A stretch of DNA of 64,000 nucleotides from Balneola sp. (GCA_028284195.1 JANQSE010000009.1:22660-86659), one strand, 5' to 3'. Positions 19,636 through 29,161 are shown, counted from the stretch's first letter. Numbers and translations are program-made. Notes: a model not told the origin generated them from the letters alone.

Positions 19636-20885
19636 TACTTTAGCTCCAATACCTCATTATCTCCAAAAGTATCATAGCCGGATGTGATTACTCTGTCTCC
19701 AGCCTCTAAGCCGGAAAGCACTTCGTAATATTCAGGGTTTTGACGTCCTAATCGCAGATCCTGGCGTACTGCTTTACTGCCATCTTCATTCAGTTTAAAA
19801 ACCCAGTTTCCTCCGGTTGTCTGGTAAAAACCGCCCTTTGCAAGCAATAACGCATCAGAAGCATCGCTGAGTTCTAAACGAATTCGTGCGGTTTGTCCGC
19901 GTCGTAATCCTGAAGGGGTGGCTCCTGTAAACTCCATATCAACCTGGAACTGCCCGTTATTGATAACAGGATACACCTTGGTAATAATCAGATTATGAGT
20001 GTTCCCTGCAAAATTGAATGAACCTTCCAGTCCGGTGGTTATTCGGGATAAATGAAATTCATCAATGCTTACACGAATTTTGTAGCTATCCAGTATATCA
20101 ACCTGGCCAATTCTTTCGCCTCTGTTTATAGACTGGCCTTGCTGCAGTTCTACCGTGGTTAGCTGTCCGTTAATTGGGGCAGTTACAATAAGGTTATCTA
20201 AGATAGATTGTACCCCATCCAGGCTTCTGAACATTCTTTTTTCAGATTCATCCAGCTGCCGGAGTTGATTGATAGTTTGTACAGAGTCTTTTCGGTAAGA
20301 TTCAGAGCTTATCTGATATCTTGTTTTTTGATACTCAAAATTTTCTTTTGCCTGATGGTACTCCTGCTTTGATGTAAGCTCTTTTTCATACAGCGATTTT
20401 TGTCGTTCAAATTCGGGAGCAGCAAGATTTAACTGATTCCCGATGCTGATTAATTGCTCTTTAAGACGCAGGTTGTTTTGTTCCAGATTAAGCCGTGAGT
20501 TTCTAACATTATTTATCTGGTCATATAAACTGGCTTCTTGCTGAAGCACGCTAAGCTGTAGGGAGGAGTTAGTAAGAACTGCGATAGTATCGCCGGGCTG
20601 TACATTAGTGCCAGACTCAAGGTTTACAGATTTAATAACTCCCCCTTCCAGCGCATCAAGGTAAATAGTTCGGATAGGCTGCACGGTTCCGGAAACCTGA
20701 ATAAATTCCTGAAAAGAATCTTTTGAAACGGTAGAAATGGTAAGTTTGTCTCGTTCTACATTTAAGGTGGATTTGAAATCAACGAAAGCAAAATTATAGA
20801 TGATAAAACCCGTAATGAACACACCTGTTACGATGTAGCCAATTCGTTTAGGTGTCCATGTTTTCTTTTCAATCTTCTTGTCCAT
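19635..20885 (-). CDS. Periplasmic adaptor (HlyD/MacA-like membrane fusion protein)
   Basis: 416 residues: an N-terminal anchor helix (about 16-33), the first half of a lipoyl domain (ALEGGVIKSVNLESGTNVQPGD), a long coiled-coil hairpin (about 125-225), the second lipoyl half (VTAPINGQLTTVELQQGQ), a beta-barrel and a membrane-proximal domain. It bridges an inner-membrane MacB-type pump to an outer-membrane channel; no TolC-like gene lies in the window. First gene of the minus-strand export operon and divergent from the response regulator at 21132. Confidence 0.93.
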   Translation of the reverse strand: MDKKIEKKTWTPKRIGYIVTGVFITGFIIYNFAFVDFKSTLNVERDKLTISTVSKDSFQEFIQVSGTVQPIRTIYLDALEGGVIKSVNLESGTNVQPGDTIAVLTNSSLQLSVLQQEASLYDQINNVRNSRLNLEQNNLRLKEQLISIGNQLNLAAPEFERQKSLYEKELTSKQEYHQAKENFEYQKTRYQISSESYRKDSVQTINQLRQLDESEKRMFRSLDGVQSILDNLIVTAPINGQLTTVELQQGQSINRGERIGQVDILDSYKIRVSIDEFHLSRITTGLEGSFNFAGNTHNLIITKVYPVINNGQFQVDMEFTGATPSGLRRGQTARIRLELSDASDALLLAKGGFYQTTGGNWVFKLNEDGSKAVRQDLRLGRQNPEYYEVLSGLEAGDRVITSGYDTFGDNEVLELK

Positions 20886-20915
20886 TCAAAAAATATTTTA
20901 TTCGTCATTATATAA

Positions 20916-20931
20916 GTCAACTACTATGCCA
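20916..20931 (-). promoter_or_regulatory. Possible imperfect sigma-54 (-24/-12) promoter of the export operon
   Basis: On the minus strand the segment reads TGGCATAGTAGTTGAC. The TGGCA and TTG blocks have the right spacing (GG, ten bases, G), but the normally invariant GC at -12 is GA. It lies about 30 bases upstream of the adaptor start and beside a sigma-54-type activator gene, which makes it the best candidate in this intergenic region. The defect keeps confidence low. Confidence 0.3.
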
Positions 20932-20997
20932 AAGCTTATGAGTCTCTCTAAATACACTGTTTTTAGCAAAAAAGTAGGATTTTAGTGTTCGTTTTGA

Positions 20998-21010
20998 TAC
21001 ACTTGGTGTA
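20998..21010. promoter_or_regulatory. Small palindrome in the divergent regulator/export intergenic region
   Basis: TACAC-TTG-GTGTA, with five-base arms, in the middle of the 246-base divergent region. Position relative to the candidate -24/-12 site (about 80 bases upstream) is suitable for an activator binding site of the response regulator at 21132. Only the symmetry and location support this. Confidence 0.3.
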
Positions 21011-21131
21011 CGATATCGAACAGTCATAGAATTATGAAATATCCCTTAATTCAGTTTAAAACCAGCCTCCGCCGGGTACGAGTATTTTAGGTACAGTGTT
21101 TGATATAGACGAGAGCAACTAACAATTAGAA

Positions 21132-22508
21132 ATGAGCCCAAAGAAAGGAAAAATACTTGTTGTTGATGACGATGGGGATGTGTTGCAGGCTGCCCGTTTA
21201 TTTCTAAAACAGCATGTGCAGTCCATCGAAACAGAAAAAGATCCAAAATCCATACCTACGTTGCTAAAGAACAACCGGTACGATCTGATTCTTCTTGATA
21301 TGAATTTTACAGAAGATGTAAGCAGCGGCAAAGAAGGGTTCTTCTGGCTCAGGAAGATCCTGGAAATGGATCCATCAATTGCGGTGATATTGATTACTGC
21401 ATACGGCGATATTGACAAAGCAGTAAAAGCGGTGAAAGAAGGAGCTACCGATTTTGTTTTAAAGCCATGGAAAAATGAAAAGTTGCTGGCAACGGTAATG
21501 GCGGCCATGCAGCTTACTGATTCGAAGAGAGAAGTAGCCGAATTAAAAGAGACTCAAAAGCAATTGAGTAGCGATATCGATTATCACTACAAAGAAATTA
21601 TAGGTAGAAGTCCGGCTATGCTGGATGTATTCAATACCATTGAGAAAGTGGCGGCAACTGATGCCAACGTGTTGATTCTGGGAGAAAATGGAACGGGTAA
21701 GGAAATGATAGCTCGTGCTTTGCATAGACGTTCGCAGCGAAAAGAACGTGTATTTATCAGCGTAGATATGGGCGCAATTTCTGAAACACTGTTTGAAAGT
21801 GAATTATTTGGATATACTAAAGGGGCATTTACCGATGCCAAAGAAGATAAAGCCGGCAGGTTTGAAGTTGCCAATGGAGGAACGCTTTTTCTTGATGAAA
21901 TTGGAAATTTACCTATGCCGCTGCAAGCCAAATTACTTACTGTTTTGCAGAACAGGCAGGTAACCCGGGTTGGAGCTGTTACTCCAAAATCAATTGATAT
22001 TCGTTTAGTGTGTGCCACTAATACTTCTTTAAAAGACATGGTTGCGGAATCAACTTTTCGCCAGGATTTGCTTTTTCGAATAAATACGATTGAAATTCAT
22101 TTGCCGCCATTACGCAATAGGATTGAAGATATAAATGATATAGCTGCCCATTTCGTAACGCTGTATTCAAAGAAGTACAAGAAGCAGATATCAGCTATTG
22201 ATAAAGAAGCACTGGCCAAGCTCGAAAAATATCATTGGCCAGGAAATGTAAGGGAATTGCAACATGCTGTTGAAAGAGCCATAATAATGGCCGAAAAGGA
22301 AACTCTTACCGCTTCTGACTTTATGCTTGCCCAAAGCAAAGAACATACAGAACAGGTTTCTTTCAACGATTACAATCTTGAAGAAGTAGAAAAAATGATA
22401 TTAAGAAAAGCCCTGTTAAAACATGAAGGCAATATTTCGAAAGCGGCAGACGAACTTGGTTTAACCCGGGCTTCTTTATATCGAAGAATGGATAAATACG
22501 GACTCTAA
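21132..22508 (+). CDS. Sigma-54-dependent response regulator (NtrC family)
   Basis: 458 residues in the order receiver, AAA+ and Fis-type HTH. The phosphoacceptor is Asp56 (LILLDMNF) with Lys111 of KPW. The AAA+ domain has Walker A GENGTGKE (184-191). The sigma-54 contact loop reads GAFTDA (231-236) instead of GAFTGA; this also occurs in Bacteroidota homologues as I recall. The C-terminal helix-turn-helix lies in ISKAADELGLTRASLYRRM. Divergent from the export operon and nine bases upstream of its kinase. Confidence 0.94.
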   Translation: MSPKKGKILVVDDDGDVLQAARLFLKQHVQSIETEKDPKSIPTLLKNNRYDLILLDMNFTEDVSSGKEGFFWLRKILEMDPSIAVILITAYGDIDKAVKAVKEGATDFVLKPWKNEKLLATVMAAMQLTDSKREVAELKETQKQLSSDIDYHYKEIIGRSPAMLDVFNTIEKVAATDANVLILGENGTGKEMIARALHRRSQRKERVFISVDMGAISETLFESELFGYTKGAFTDAKEDKAGRFEVANGGTLFLDEIGNLPMPLQAKLLTVLQNRQVTRVGAVTPKSIDIRLVCATNTSLKDMVAESTFRQDLLFRINTIEIHLPPLRNRIEDINDIAAHFVTLYSKKYKKQISAIDKEALAKLEKYHWPGNVRELQHAVERAIIMAEKETLTASDFMLAQSKEHTEQVSFNDYNLEEVEKMILRKALLKHEGNISKAADELGLTRASLYRRMDKYGL

Positions 22509-22517
22509 AGCCAGGGT

Positions 22518-23882
22518 ATGCTAAAGAATCTGAGAATAGGAGTAATAATACGTGTGCTGTTACTTGGGCTAAGCATGGCATTAGAAGTTTATCTGATTAT
22601 GGCAACCAATTACTATGTAAGTATGGTTTTGATTGGGATCCTGATTTTAGGGCAGATTGTAAACCTGATTATATATGTAGAAACCACCAACAAGAATTTA
22701 ACCCGTTTTTTTGAGGCCATAAGTTATAATGACTTTTCTCAGAGTTTTACAAAATCAGGCCAGGGGAAATCGTTACAATCGTTGAATGCAGCTTTCAATG
22801 ACATTATTCAAAAGTTTAATTTAGAAAGATCGAAAAGCGAAGAAAGTTATTTATACCTGCAAACGGTAGTGCAGCATATTGGCATCGGGCTGTTCTCTTT
22901 CAACAGCTCCGGAGAAATTGAACTGCTAAATACCGCAGCTAAAAAATTATTGGGAACCGCTGTATTCAGGAATATTTCTCAGCTAAAGCAGATAAGCGAA
23001 CCACTATACAAAGCGGTGAAAGATTTAAAAAGTGGATCCCGGACTTTAGTGAGGCTTGCAGTTAATAACCGGGATTTGCAAGTGGCTATTTTTGCTACTG
23101 AATTTCGGGCAAAAGGTGATTTGTATAAAATTGTTTCATTAAATAACATTTCTTCAGAATTGGAAGAAAAGGAAATGGAAGCCTGGCAGAATCTTACTCA
23201 GGTTCTCGCACACGAAATTATGAATTCCATTACTCCCATAGCCTCGCTCTCTGATACAGTAAACTCTGTATTAACACACAACCTGCTTTCAGAAAATAAT
23301 AACGGCGGTATTTCTGATGAAACGCTGGATGATGTTCGCCAGGCTTTAGATACCATTAACAAGCGTAGCCTGGGTTTAATGAGGTTTGTAGATTCTTATC
23401 GCAATATCACCCAAATTCCTAATCCGGTATTTGAGATCACCGAACTAAAAGAGATTGTTGAACGGGTATTAAACTTAATGAAAGGCGAAGCTTTATCAAG
23501 GTCTGTAGAAGTAGAGCTTCGGTTCGAAGCAGACTCAGTAGAGGTAAAAGCAGACGTCCAATTAATAGAACAATCTTTGATTAATGTAGTTAAAAACGCA
23601 TTTAAGGTACTGGGCGGAATACCCGAACCTAAAGTGGCTGTTCGCTGCGGGATTGACGAATTTGGGCATGGCTTTGTAGATGTAGAAGACAACGGGCCGG
23701 GTGTCCAGCAGGCAGCCTTGGAAAAGATATTTGTACCGTTCTATACCACCAGCAAGAACACAGGAGAAGAAGGAACCGGGATCGGGCTAAGTCTGTCAAG
23801 GCAGATTATGAGGCTGCATAATGGCACTTTGTTTCTTCTGGAGTCGAAACCCGGGAAAACAGTTTTTCGATTACGGTTTTAA
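22518..23882 (+). CDS. NtrY-like membrane sensor histidine kinase
   Basis: 454 residues: two N-terminal helices (about 8-28 and 34-54) with almost no periplasmic loop, a PAS-like region (about 110-215), the H-box LAHEIMNSITP with His232, and an ATPase domain with DNGPGV and GTGIGLSLS. The tiny external region suggests it senses a membrane or cytoplasmic cue rather than a soluble ligand. Forms a pair with the response regulator upstream. Its stop overlaps the stop of the convergent TonB receptor gene. Confidence 0.92.
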   Translation: MLKNLRIGVIIRVLLLGLSMALEVYLIMATNYYVSMVLIGILILGQIVNLIIYVETTNKNLTRFFEAISYNDFSQSFTKSGQGKSLQSLNAAFNDIIQKFNLERSKSEESYLYLQTVVQHIGIGLFSFNSSGEIELLNTAAKKLLGTAVFRNISQLKQISEPLYKAVKDLKSGSRTLVRLAVNNRDLQVAIFATEFRAKGDLYKIVSLNNISSELEEKEMEAWQNLTQVLAHEIMNSITPIASLSDTVNSVLTHNLLSENNNGGISDETLDDVRQALDTINKRSLGLMRFVDSYRNITQIPNPVFEITELKEIVERVLNLMKGEALSRSVEVELRFEADSVEVKADVQLIEQSLINVVKNAFKVLGGIPEPKVAVRCGIDEFGHGFVDVEDNGPGVQQAALEKIFVPFYTTSKNTGEEGTGIGLSLSRQIMRLHNGTLFLLESKPGKTVFRLRF

Positions 23883-26491
23883 AAAAACAGCTTTAGCTTA
23901 AAACTGGTTTGTCTTTCCAGGTCGTAAATACTCGCAAAACCTAAAACAGCTTGGCCTGTATGTGTACTAATGCCTTGTTTAATGGCAGAGTACCAGGGGT
24001 TTTGGGTATCTAAAAGATTGTACACCGAGAATAACAGCTCAATTTTCTTACGGGCTCTTTGAGCATACTCATATTTTATAGAAGCATCTACCCGGGAGTA
24101 ATTATCTAATCTTGAATCAAGATTCTGACGGCGGGAAACTAAGATATTTGGAGTGCCCGTAGCGAACGTCCACGAGCTGTACAAACTCCATCCTTTGGGT
24201 AGGTTTAAATCCGAAATCAACGAGAATTGATGCCTTTTGTCATAATCGGTATAAAAAGGCTCGCCATTGTTAAGAACCCTGTTTTCCATTTGTATAGACG
24301 AAAGAGTATAAGTAGAAGCCAGGTTCCATCGGTGTATTCTTTTTTTGGCCAGAAATTCCACACCCTTCGATTCTCCCTTGTTGTTGAATAGAAAAGGAAA
24401 TTCGCCACCTTCAAAAGATTGAGAAATTGCAGTACCTGAAAGGCTGTGAATACGCAGATTTTTGTACTGCTTAAAATAGCCTTCTACCTGTAAATAAAAT
24501 GCAGAACCAGGCCTGATCCGGATATTAGCGGTATAATAATCAACAGAGGAAGGGGGTTGGTCTTCATTTGCCATAATCCAGAAATCAGTACTATTGATGC
24601 CTGTAAAATCCAGCCGGTGTAGAAATTGATGATTTTTACTATACCCCAAACCCATAGAAAAGGCCGATTCGGGAAAGAATTGCGCCTTTATACGCGGAGA
24701 CCATTTTGTATATGTTCCGTTGCTGAAATAGTACATCCGTCCGCCAAGTGTAAGATGCGCTTGTTTAGATTTGTTGAAATCGAGCTGTGAAAACACATCT
24801 ATCAGCTGGCTTGTTCTTCTGCTTCGGAATGACCGGTCATCAAAACTAAGCTCCTGGTAAGTTACTTCAAAGTCGCTGTACGCAATACCGAAATCGAGAT
24901 CAGAATTTAAAAACGACTTTTTGAAATATTGGTTAAAATGAATCTCCTGCAGGTCGTTTTTAAGCGAAAGCGGTAGTACTTCTACTTGTGGCCTGCGGCG
25001 GTTGTTATCTGTTTCTACCCTTTGAAAGACATTATCTTCTTTAAAATAGCTGGAAAAATAATCGCTGAAACCAATCAGGGTTTCTGAAATTAAATGGTTG
25101 CCAAACGAGGCGTTATAAGAAAGGTTGAACATCTTATTTGACCATTCATTCGAGGTGTTGAATTCTAAAGGCTGCCGGACAGGGCCTCTCTCATAAGTTT
25201 GAGAAGCATTATCTTTGCCGAGGTAAGAACTTAGTACGATTTGTGCTCCGTTCTGTAATTCCATGTACAGCTTACCATGTATGTCATAAAACACTGCGTT
25301 GGAGGAAAGTCTTCGAATACGCCTGTTTTCTCTTTTTACAATAGAATCGGACTGAAAATCGAAAGCCCGGTCTATATCTAACCCATAATCAATAATTGTT
25401 TGATTGTTAAACCAATTTACGTTGTCGATGTATGAATGCCTTCCGGAAAACAGGAAACTGGCCTTGCCGGGAATTAAAGGCCCTTCGATAGAGGAGCTAA
25501 CCGATGTGTTACTAAGACCAGCTGTGGCAGAGAATTTTTGAAGATTCCCTGTTTTAGTGAGAAACGAAAGTGTGCCGCCAAGGGGCGCGCGGTATTGCGC
25601 AGGGGTAATATCATAGAAAAAACCACTGGTACGAAGAACATCGCCGTTTAAACCATCTAACAACCCGAATAAATGGCTTTGGTTGTAAAGCGTTAATCCA
25701 TCCAATAAAATCCTGAATCCATCCGAGGAACTTCCGCGAACATTCAGCCCGTCATTAATTATAGGCCCGGAAAGTACCGATGGTAGCGTTTGCAGTGCCT
25801 GTATTACGTTGTTGTCACCCATCGGGCTAAATGCGCCTGCTTTCAAAAGCTTGCTGTACACAGTATCTGCCGGGGAGAAGAGAGAAGTACCGTTTACTAT
25901 GATTTCATTCCCGCCGTAAGGCGCGGGTTCCAGGCGTACCGCAATATCTTTCCAGTTTTGTGATTCCAGCAGGCTTAGCGTAACTCGTTCAGGCTCATAT
26001 CCAACAAATGAAAATAATAATGTGATGTGTTCCTCAGCAGCCGAAACAGATGCGTTAAATACTCCATTATCAGAAGAGGCAGTTCCGGTGATTTGCCCGT
26101 TCTCAAACCAGGAAATGGTGGAATATGGAAGCCTGTCTCCGGAGGCCGCATCAATAACATACCCTGATATGTGTGCGGTAGTTGTTTGATTTACGGCCTG
26201 GGTTTTAAATAATAATGCCTGGTTTCTTTCTTCGTCAATTTGAAGCCCGATGTTAAACTTTCGAAGTTCGTTTTCGAGTTCGCCATAGACAGCAGGTATT
26301 TGGGTAGACACCTGTACTTTTACGTCAGAGATTAAAGCCTCACGATAAAGAAACCTCATATCCGAAGAATTCTCAATTTGTTTGATAACATTAAGCAGAG
26401 GCCTCTTTTCCGGAACCTGCTTTTGAGCGGATATATCCGAAGCTAAGCTCCAAAAAATTGCAGTAGCGGCTATATGCATTAAGGTTTTCAT
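23879..26491 (-). CDS. TonB-dependent receptor with STN signalling domain
   Basis: 870 residues: signal peptide (ending DISAQ), a secretin/TonB short N-terminal (STN) domain (about 35-95), a carboxypeptidase-regulatory-like beta domain (about 108-190), a plug (from about 215) and a beta-barrel ending in Phe. The STN domain passes a ligand signal to a FecR protein, and fecR lies six bases upstream. The substrate is unknown. The 3' end overlaps the convergent kinase gene by four bases. Confidence 0.92.
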   Translation of the reverse strand: MKTLMHIAATAIFWSLASDISAQKQVPEKRPLLNVIKQIENSSDMRFLYREALISDVKVQVSTQIPAVYGELENELRKFNIGLQIDEERNQALLFKTQAVNQTTTAHISGYVIDAASGDRLPYSTISWFENGQITGTASSDNGVFNASVSAAEEHITLLFSFVGYEPERVTLSLLESQNWKDIAVRLEPAPYGGNEIIVNGTSLFSPADTVYSKLLKAGAFSPMGDNNVIQALQTLPSVLSGPIINDGLNVRGSSSDGFRILLDGLTLYNQSHLFGLLDGLNGDVLRTSGFFYDITPAQYRAPLGGTLSFLTKTGNLQKFSATAGLSNTSVSSSIEGPLIPGKASFLFSGRHSYIDNVNWFNNQTIIDYGLDIDRAFDFQSDSIVKRENRRIRRLSSNAVFYDIHGKLYMELQNGAQIVLSSYLGKDNASQTYERGPVRQPLEFNTSNEWSNKMFNLSYNASFGNHLISETLIGFSDYFSSYFKEDNVFQRVETDNNRRRPQVEVLPLSLKNDLQEIHFNQYFKKSFLNSDLDFGIAYSDFEVTYQELSFDDRSFRSRRTSQLIDVFSQLDFNKSKQAHLTLGGRMYYFSNGTYTKWSPRIKAQFFPESAFSMGLGYSKNHQFLHRLDFTGINSTDFWIMANEDQPPSSVDYYTANIRIRPGSAFYLQVEGYFKQYKNLRIHSLSGTAISQSFEGGEFPFLFNNKGESKGVEFLAKKRIHRWNLASTYTLSSIQMENRVLNNGEPFYTDYDKRHQFSLISDLNLPKGWSLYSSWTFATGTPNILVSRRQNLDSRLDNYSRVDASIKYEYAQRARKKIELLFSVYNLLDTQNPWYSAIKQGISTHTGQAVLGFASIYDLERQTSFKLKLFF

Positions 26492-26497
26492 GCAACC

Positions 26498-27469
26498 TTA
26501 ATTTAGTGGAATAAATGAAAAGCTTTGTGCATTTACTTCCCGGAAAGCTCCACCTAATATTACTCCAAGATCGGATAATGTTGATGATATTTCCTGTAAA
26601 GAAATACTTCCTGAAATTAGCTCATCCGGAGTTTCGGCTTGTGAAATGTCGATCGTAATGTTGAAATGATGCTCCAGTTCTGAAATTACATCTCTTAAAG
26701 GGGTTCTGTTTAATGTAATTGTATTTTGCAGCCAATCTGTATAATTGGAGATTTCTGCTGTTTCCGGTGCGCTAATTCCTCTTTCAGAAATTTCTGCTTT
26801 TTCTCCCGGTTTTAAAATTACAGGGGAAACGTTGTTGCTTTCAAGCCGGACACTTCCTTCTTCTAAAAATACACTGGTTTTGTTTCCCCATGTACTTACG
26901 TTAAACCGGGTACCTAAAACGGTAATAGTTCCAATGCCTGCTTGTACAGAAAATGGACGTTCAGCATCTTTTGCTACTGTAAAAAAGGCTTCTCCGTTAA
27001 TTTTGTAAGCTCTTTGGTTGTTGCCGGTATTTACTTCATATAACTCAGAGTTTGGGCGAAGTGAGATCTGTGACCCATCAGAAAGCTGTACCATTTTAAT
27101 GCCGGATCCACTGCTTGCAATTAAGTTTGGTTGTGATGGGTTAACGAGCCAGAAGATTCCAAGAAAAGCGGCAATTAACACGGTAGCGGCAGCAGCCCAA
27201 ATCCACGTATTCGAGCTTTTTTTAGTAAGTGGAGTAACGGCAGCATGTTGCCTGAGTGTGGTTTCTTTATAAACATTGTTCCAGATGTCGTCAGATTCAC
27301 TGCTGAGCTTTGTAATCTCATGAAGCTCTTTGGTTCTGTAATCAAGTAAAAACTGAATTAAGGAATCTTGAAATTCAGAGGTACCTTTTCCTGACTCTAA
27401 AACTCTACCCAGTTCTTTTGCAAGAATAAGGTCTTGGTCATTTTCAGGTAAAAGATTTGCAGATTCCAT
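26498..27469 (-). CDS. FecR-family anti-sigma regulator
   Basis: 323 residues: a cytoplasmic N-terminal part that binds the sigma factor, a transmembrane helix (about 89-109), the FecR periplasmic domain (about 120-215, with LSDGSQISLRPNSEL and GEAFFTVAKD) and a C-terminal STN-like segment (about 245-320) as in Bacteroidota FecR proteins. Transmits the receptor signal to the ECF sigma factor encoded at 28565. The DNA just before its start contains a 14-base palindrome and a hairpin. Confidence 0.92.
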   Translation of the reverse strand: MESANLLPENDQDLILAKELGRVLESGKGTSEFQDSLIQFLLDYRTKELHEITKLSSESDDIWNNVYKETTLRQHAAVTPLTKKSSNTWIWAAAATVLIAAFLGIFWLVNPSQPNLIASSGSGIKMVQLSDGSQISLRPNSELYEVNTGNNQRAYKINGEAFFTVAKDAERPFSVQAGIGTITVLGTRFNVSTWGNKTSVFLEEGSVRLESNNVSPVILKPGEKAEISERGISAPETAEISNYTDWLQNTITLNRTPLRDVISELEHHFNITIDISQAETPDELISGSISLQEISSTLSDLGVILGGAFREVNAQSFSFIPLN

Positions 27470-27473
27470 GATA

Positions 27474-27520
27474 GTTTAAATTTAAACATGAAAGGCAGAC
27501 TGTTCATCAGCCTGCCTTTC
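27474..27520 (-). promoter_or_regulatory. Palindrome and hairpin in the leader of fecR
   Basis: GTTTAAATTTAAAC (27474-27487) is a perfect 14-base palindrome directly before the fecR start. Next to it GAAAGGCAG (27490-27498) pairs with CTGCCTTTC (27512-27520). On the minus strand the hairpin comes first and is followed by an AU-rich stretch without a clean U-run. It may partly terminate or process the message between the lipoprotein and fecR. Confidence 0.45.
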
Positions 27521-27536
27521 GGGGTTGAGTGGATAT

Positions 27537-28439
27537 TTATTCTTCAGCTCCACCATCTTTTAATGAGAAGCGAACAACTTTTGCAACTTTCTTAAATCGA
27601 AGTAGCGCAGTGCCATCGCCTTCAAATTCGATGGTTCCTTCTACAACTTTTTCGTCGTTTCTGTCACCAAGGGTTTTGGTAAGAGTCATGCTGTAATTTA
27701 ACGTTCCAAGTACGCCTTGTTCCAGGTTGCCATTGGCTGCTACAGAGTCTTTATCGATAGTTACGTTGATGAATTCGATGTCAACAACATAGTTTCTTGA
27801 AGCTTCAAGGCTGTCTTTTGTAATACCTGATGCGTTTCCTTCAGCATGGTGGGTACCATCTATACTTACAACACTGCTTGTGCTGTGTAAGCCTGCAATT
27901 GCGAATGTATCAACCCGCGCAAATTCAGAATTTCTTTTTCTGGAATTCACAAATCCGCTTTTGTTGGATGTAAAGTCAACACTTTCGATAGAGTCCCGGT
28001 TAGCACGGGGACGAGTGATAAAACTGCCTTCTGGTGATTTAAAGATATAAGTATTTAACAGAGAAACACCTTTACTGAATTCGCCATTATTCACATTACG
28101 GTTGTATTGTAGGGTATGAGTTCCGGTTTCAGGGTCGTAGCTGTACGAATAGTTTGATTCTCTGCCACGGCCGGTTCTATCATCATCTGGCATGGCTTTG
28201 TTACGGTTGTCGCCATAAGAAATGCCACTTTCATCTGCAGTGGATACTGCATCATAAATACTATTCATTACTCCGGAATTATCTGACGATACAGTTTCGC
28301 CGATAATTTGGGTTGCCAGTTCGATATCTTCATCAGATAAAGATTCAACTTCGTTATTTACCGCAGAACAAGCTGCGAATGTAACCATCAGGCTTGCACC
28401 CAACAGCGTTAGTTTTGATTTGTAGTTTAGAGATTTCAT
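27537..28439 (-). CDS. Lipoprotein of unknown function in the sigma/FecR locus
   Basis: 300 residues from the ATG at 28439, which has AGAGGA at ribosome-site distance; the frame runs upstream to 28508 but without a better start. A lipoprotein signal with lipobox FAAC lies near residues 20-23. The mature part is Ser/Asn/Asp-rich and looks mainly beta, with a DESGISYGDNRNK segment and no motif I know. It lies between the ECF sigma gene and fecR, where these loci normally have nothing, so it may take part in sensing or be a regulon product. Confidence 0.75.
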   Translation of the reverse strand: MKSLNYKSKLTLLGASLMVTFAACSAVNNEVESLSDEDIELATQIIGETVSSDNSGVMNSIYDAVSTADESGISYGDNRNKAMPDDDRTGRGRESNYSYSYDPETGTHTLQYNRNVNNGEFSKGVSLLNTYIFKSPEGSFITRPRANRDSIESVDFTSNKSGFVNSRKRNSEFARVDTFAIAGLHSTSSVVSIDGTHHAEGNASGITKDSLEASRNYVVDIEFINVTIDKDSVAANGNLEQGVLGTLNYSMTLTKTLGDRNDEKVVEGTIEFEGDGTALLRFKKVAKVVRFSLKDGGAEE

Positions 28440-28564
28440 AATTAATCCTCTTTTTGTTTGGTTAAAGACTGTTCGTCGTTTGTCTTTAGTACACACGAGG
28501 TTTTCCATCCCCCTAAAAAAAGGTTAAAAAATTTCTGAAATCAAAAATCATTGTCGACAACATT

Positions 28565-29161
28565 CTAACGGTACTTTTCTAAAGCTATTCTCATATCCTT
28601 TAACGCCAGCCCCATGTGGTTTTCTACTGTTTTGATGGAAACATCTAGAACTTTTGCAGTTTCTTTGTAGGTAAATTCCTGAATAAAGCACATCCTGAAA
28701 ACTTCCTGCCTTTTCTCCGGCATAGCTGAAATAGCTTTTTCAATGGCTTTATTTAATTCTTTGACTTTTTCTTCTTTCTCATGGCTATCATCTGCTTCAT
28801 CTTCAGTGCTTGCTTCTTGCAATCTAGCTTCTTCATCGAACTTGGAATGGTCGCGAAATAAGTTCAGCATTCGTGTATAGGCAATCCTGAACAGAAATGA
28901 GCGAAGGGATTTTTCCACATCTATTTCAGTACGTTTCTCCCAGATCATTACAAATGCCTGTTGTACTAAATCTTTAGCGGCTTCTTTTGCTGTGCCCCGT
29001 TTAATAAGAAAATTCAGAAGAAATACATTGTAGCGATCGAAAAACTCTTTAAAGGCTTCATGATCTCCATTTTTGATCTTAACTGCGAGTTCAGGATCAT
29101 TTAGTTCTTTGGATTGATCGGAAGCAAGAAGAAATATGAGCTGTAAAAGTAAACTGTTCAT
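28565..29161 (-). CDS. ECF RNA polymerase sigma factor (FecI-like)
   Basis: About 198 residues from the ATG at 29161; a TTG at 29182 would add seven. Region 2 is seen in AFKEFFDRYN and AKDLVQQAFVMIWEKR, region 4 in MPEKRQEVFRMCF and the helix-turn-helix YKETAKVLDVSIKTVENHM. The linker between the regions is acidic and long (about 115-140). First gene of the sigma, lipoprotein, FecR and TonB receptor series, so likely autoregulated and controlling the receptor. Confidence 0.93.
   Translation of the reverse strand: MNSLLLQLIFLLASDQSKELNDPELAVKIKNGDHEAFKEFFDRYNVFLLNFLIKRGTAKEAAKDLVQQAFVMIWEKRTEIDVEKSLRSFLFRIAYTRMLNLFRDHSKFDEEARLQEASTEDEADDSHEKEEKVKELNKAIEKAISAMPEKRQEVFRMCFIQEFTYKETAKVLDVSIKTVENHMGLALKDMRIALEKYR

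Noticed and set aside
21119..22039. Minus-strand frames of 129 and 150 codons opposite the response regulator
   Set aside because: Serine-rich shadow frames of a well-supported gene.
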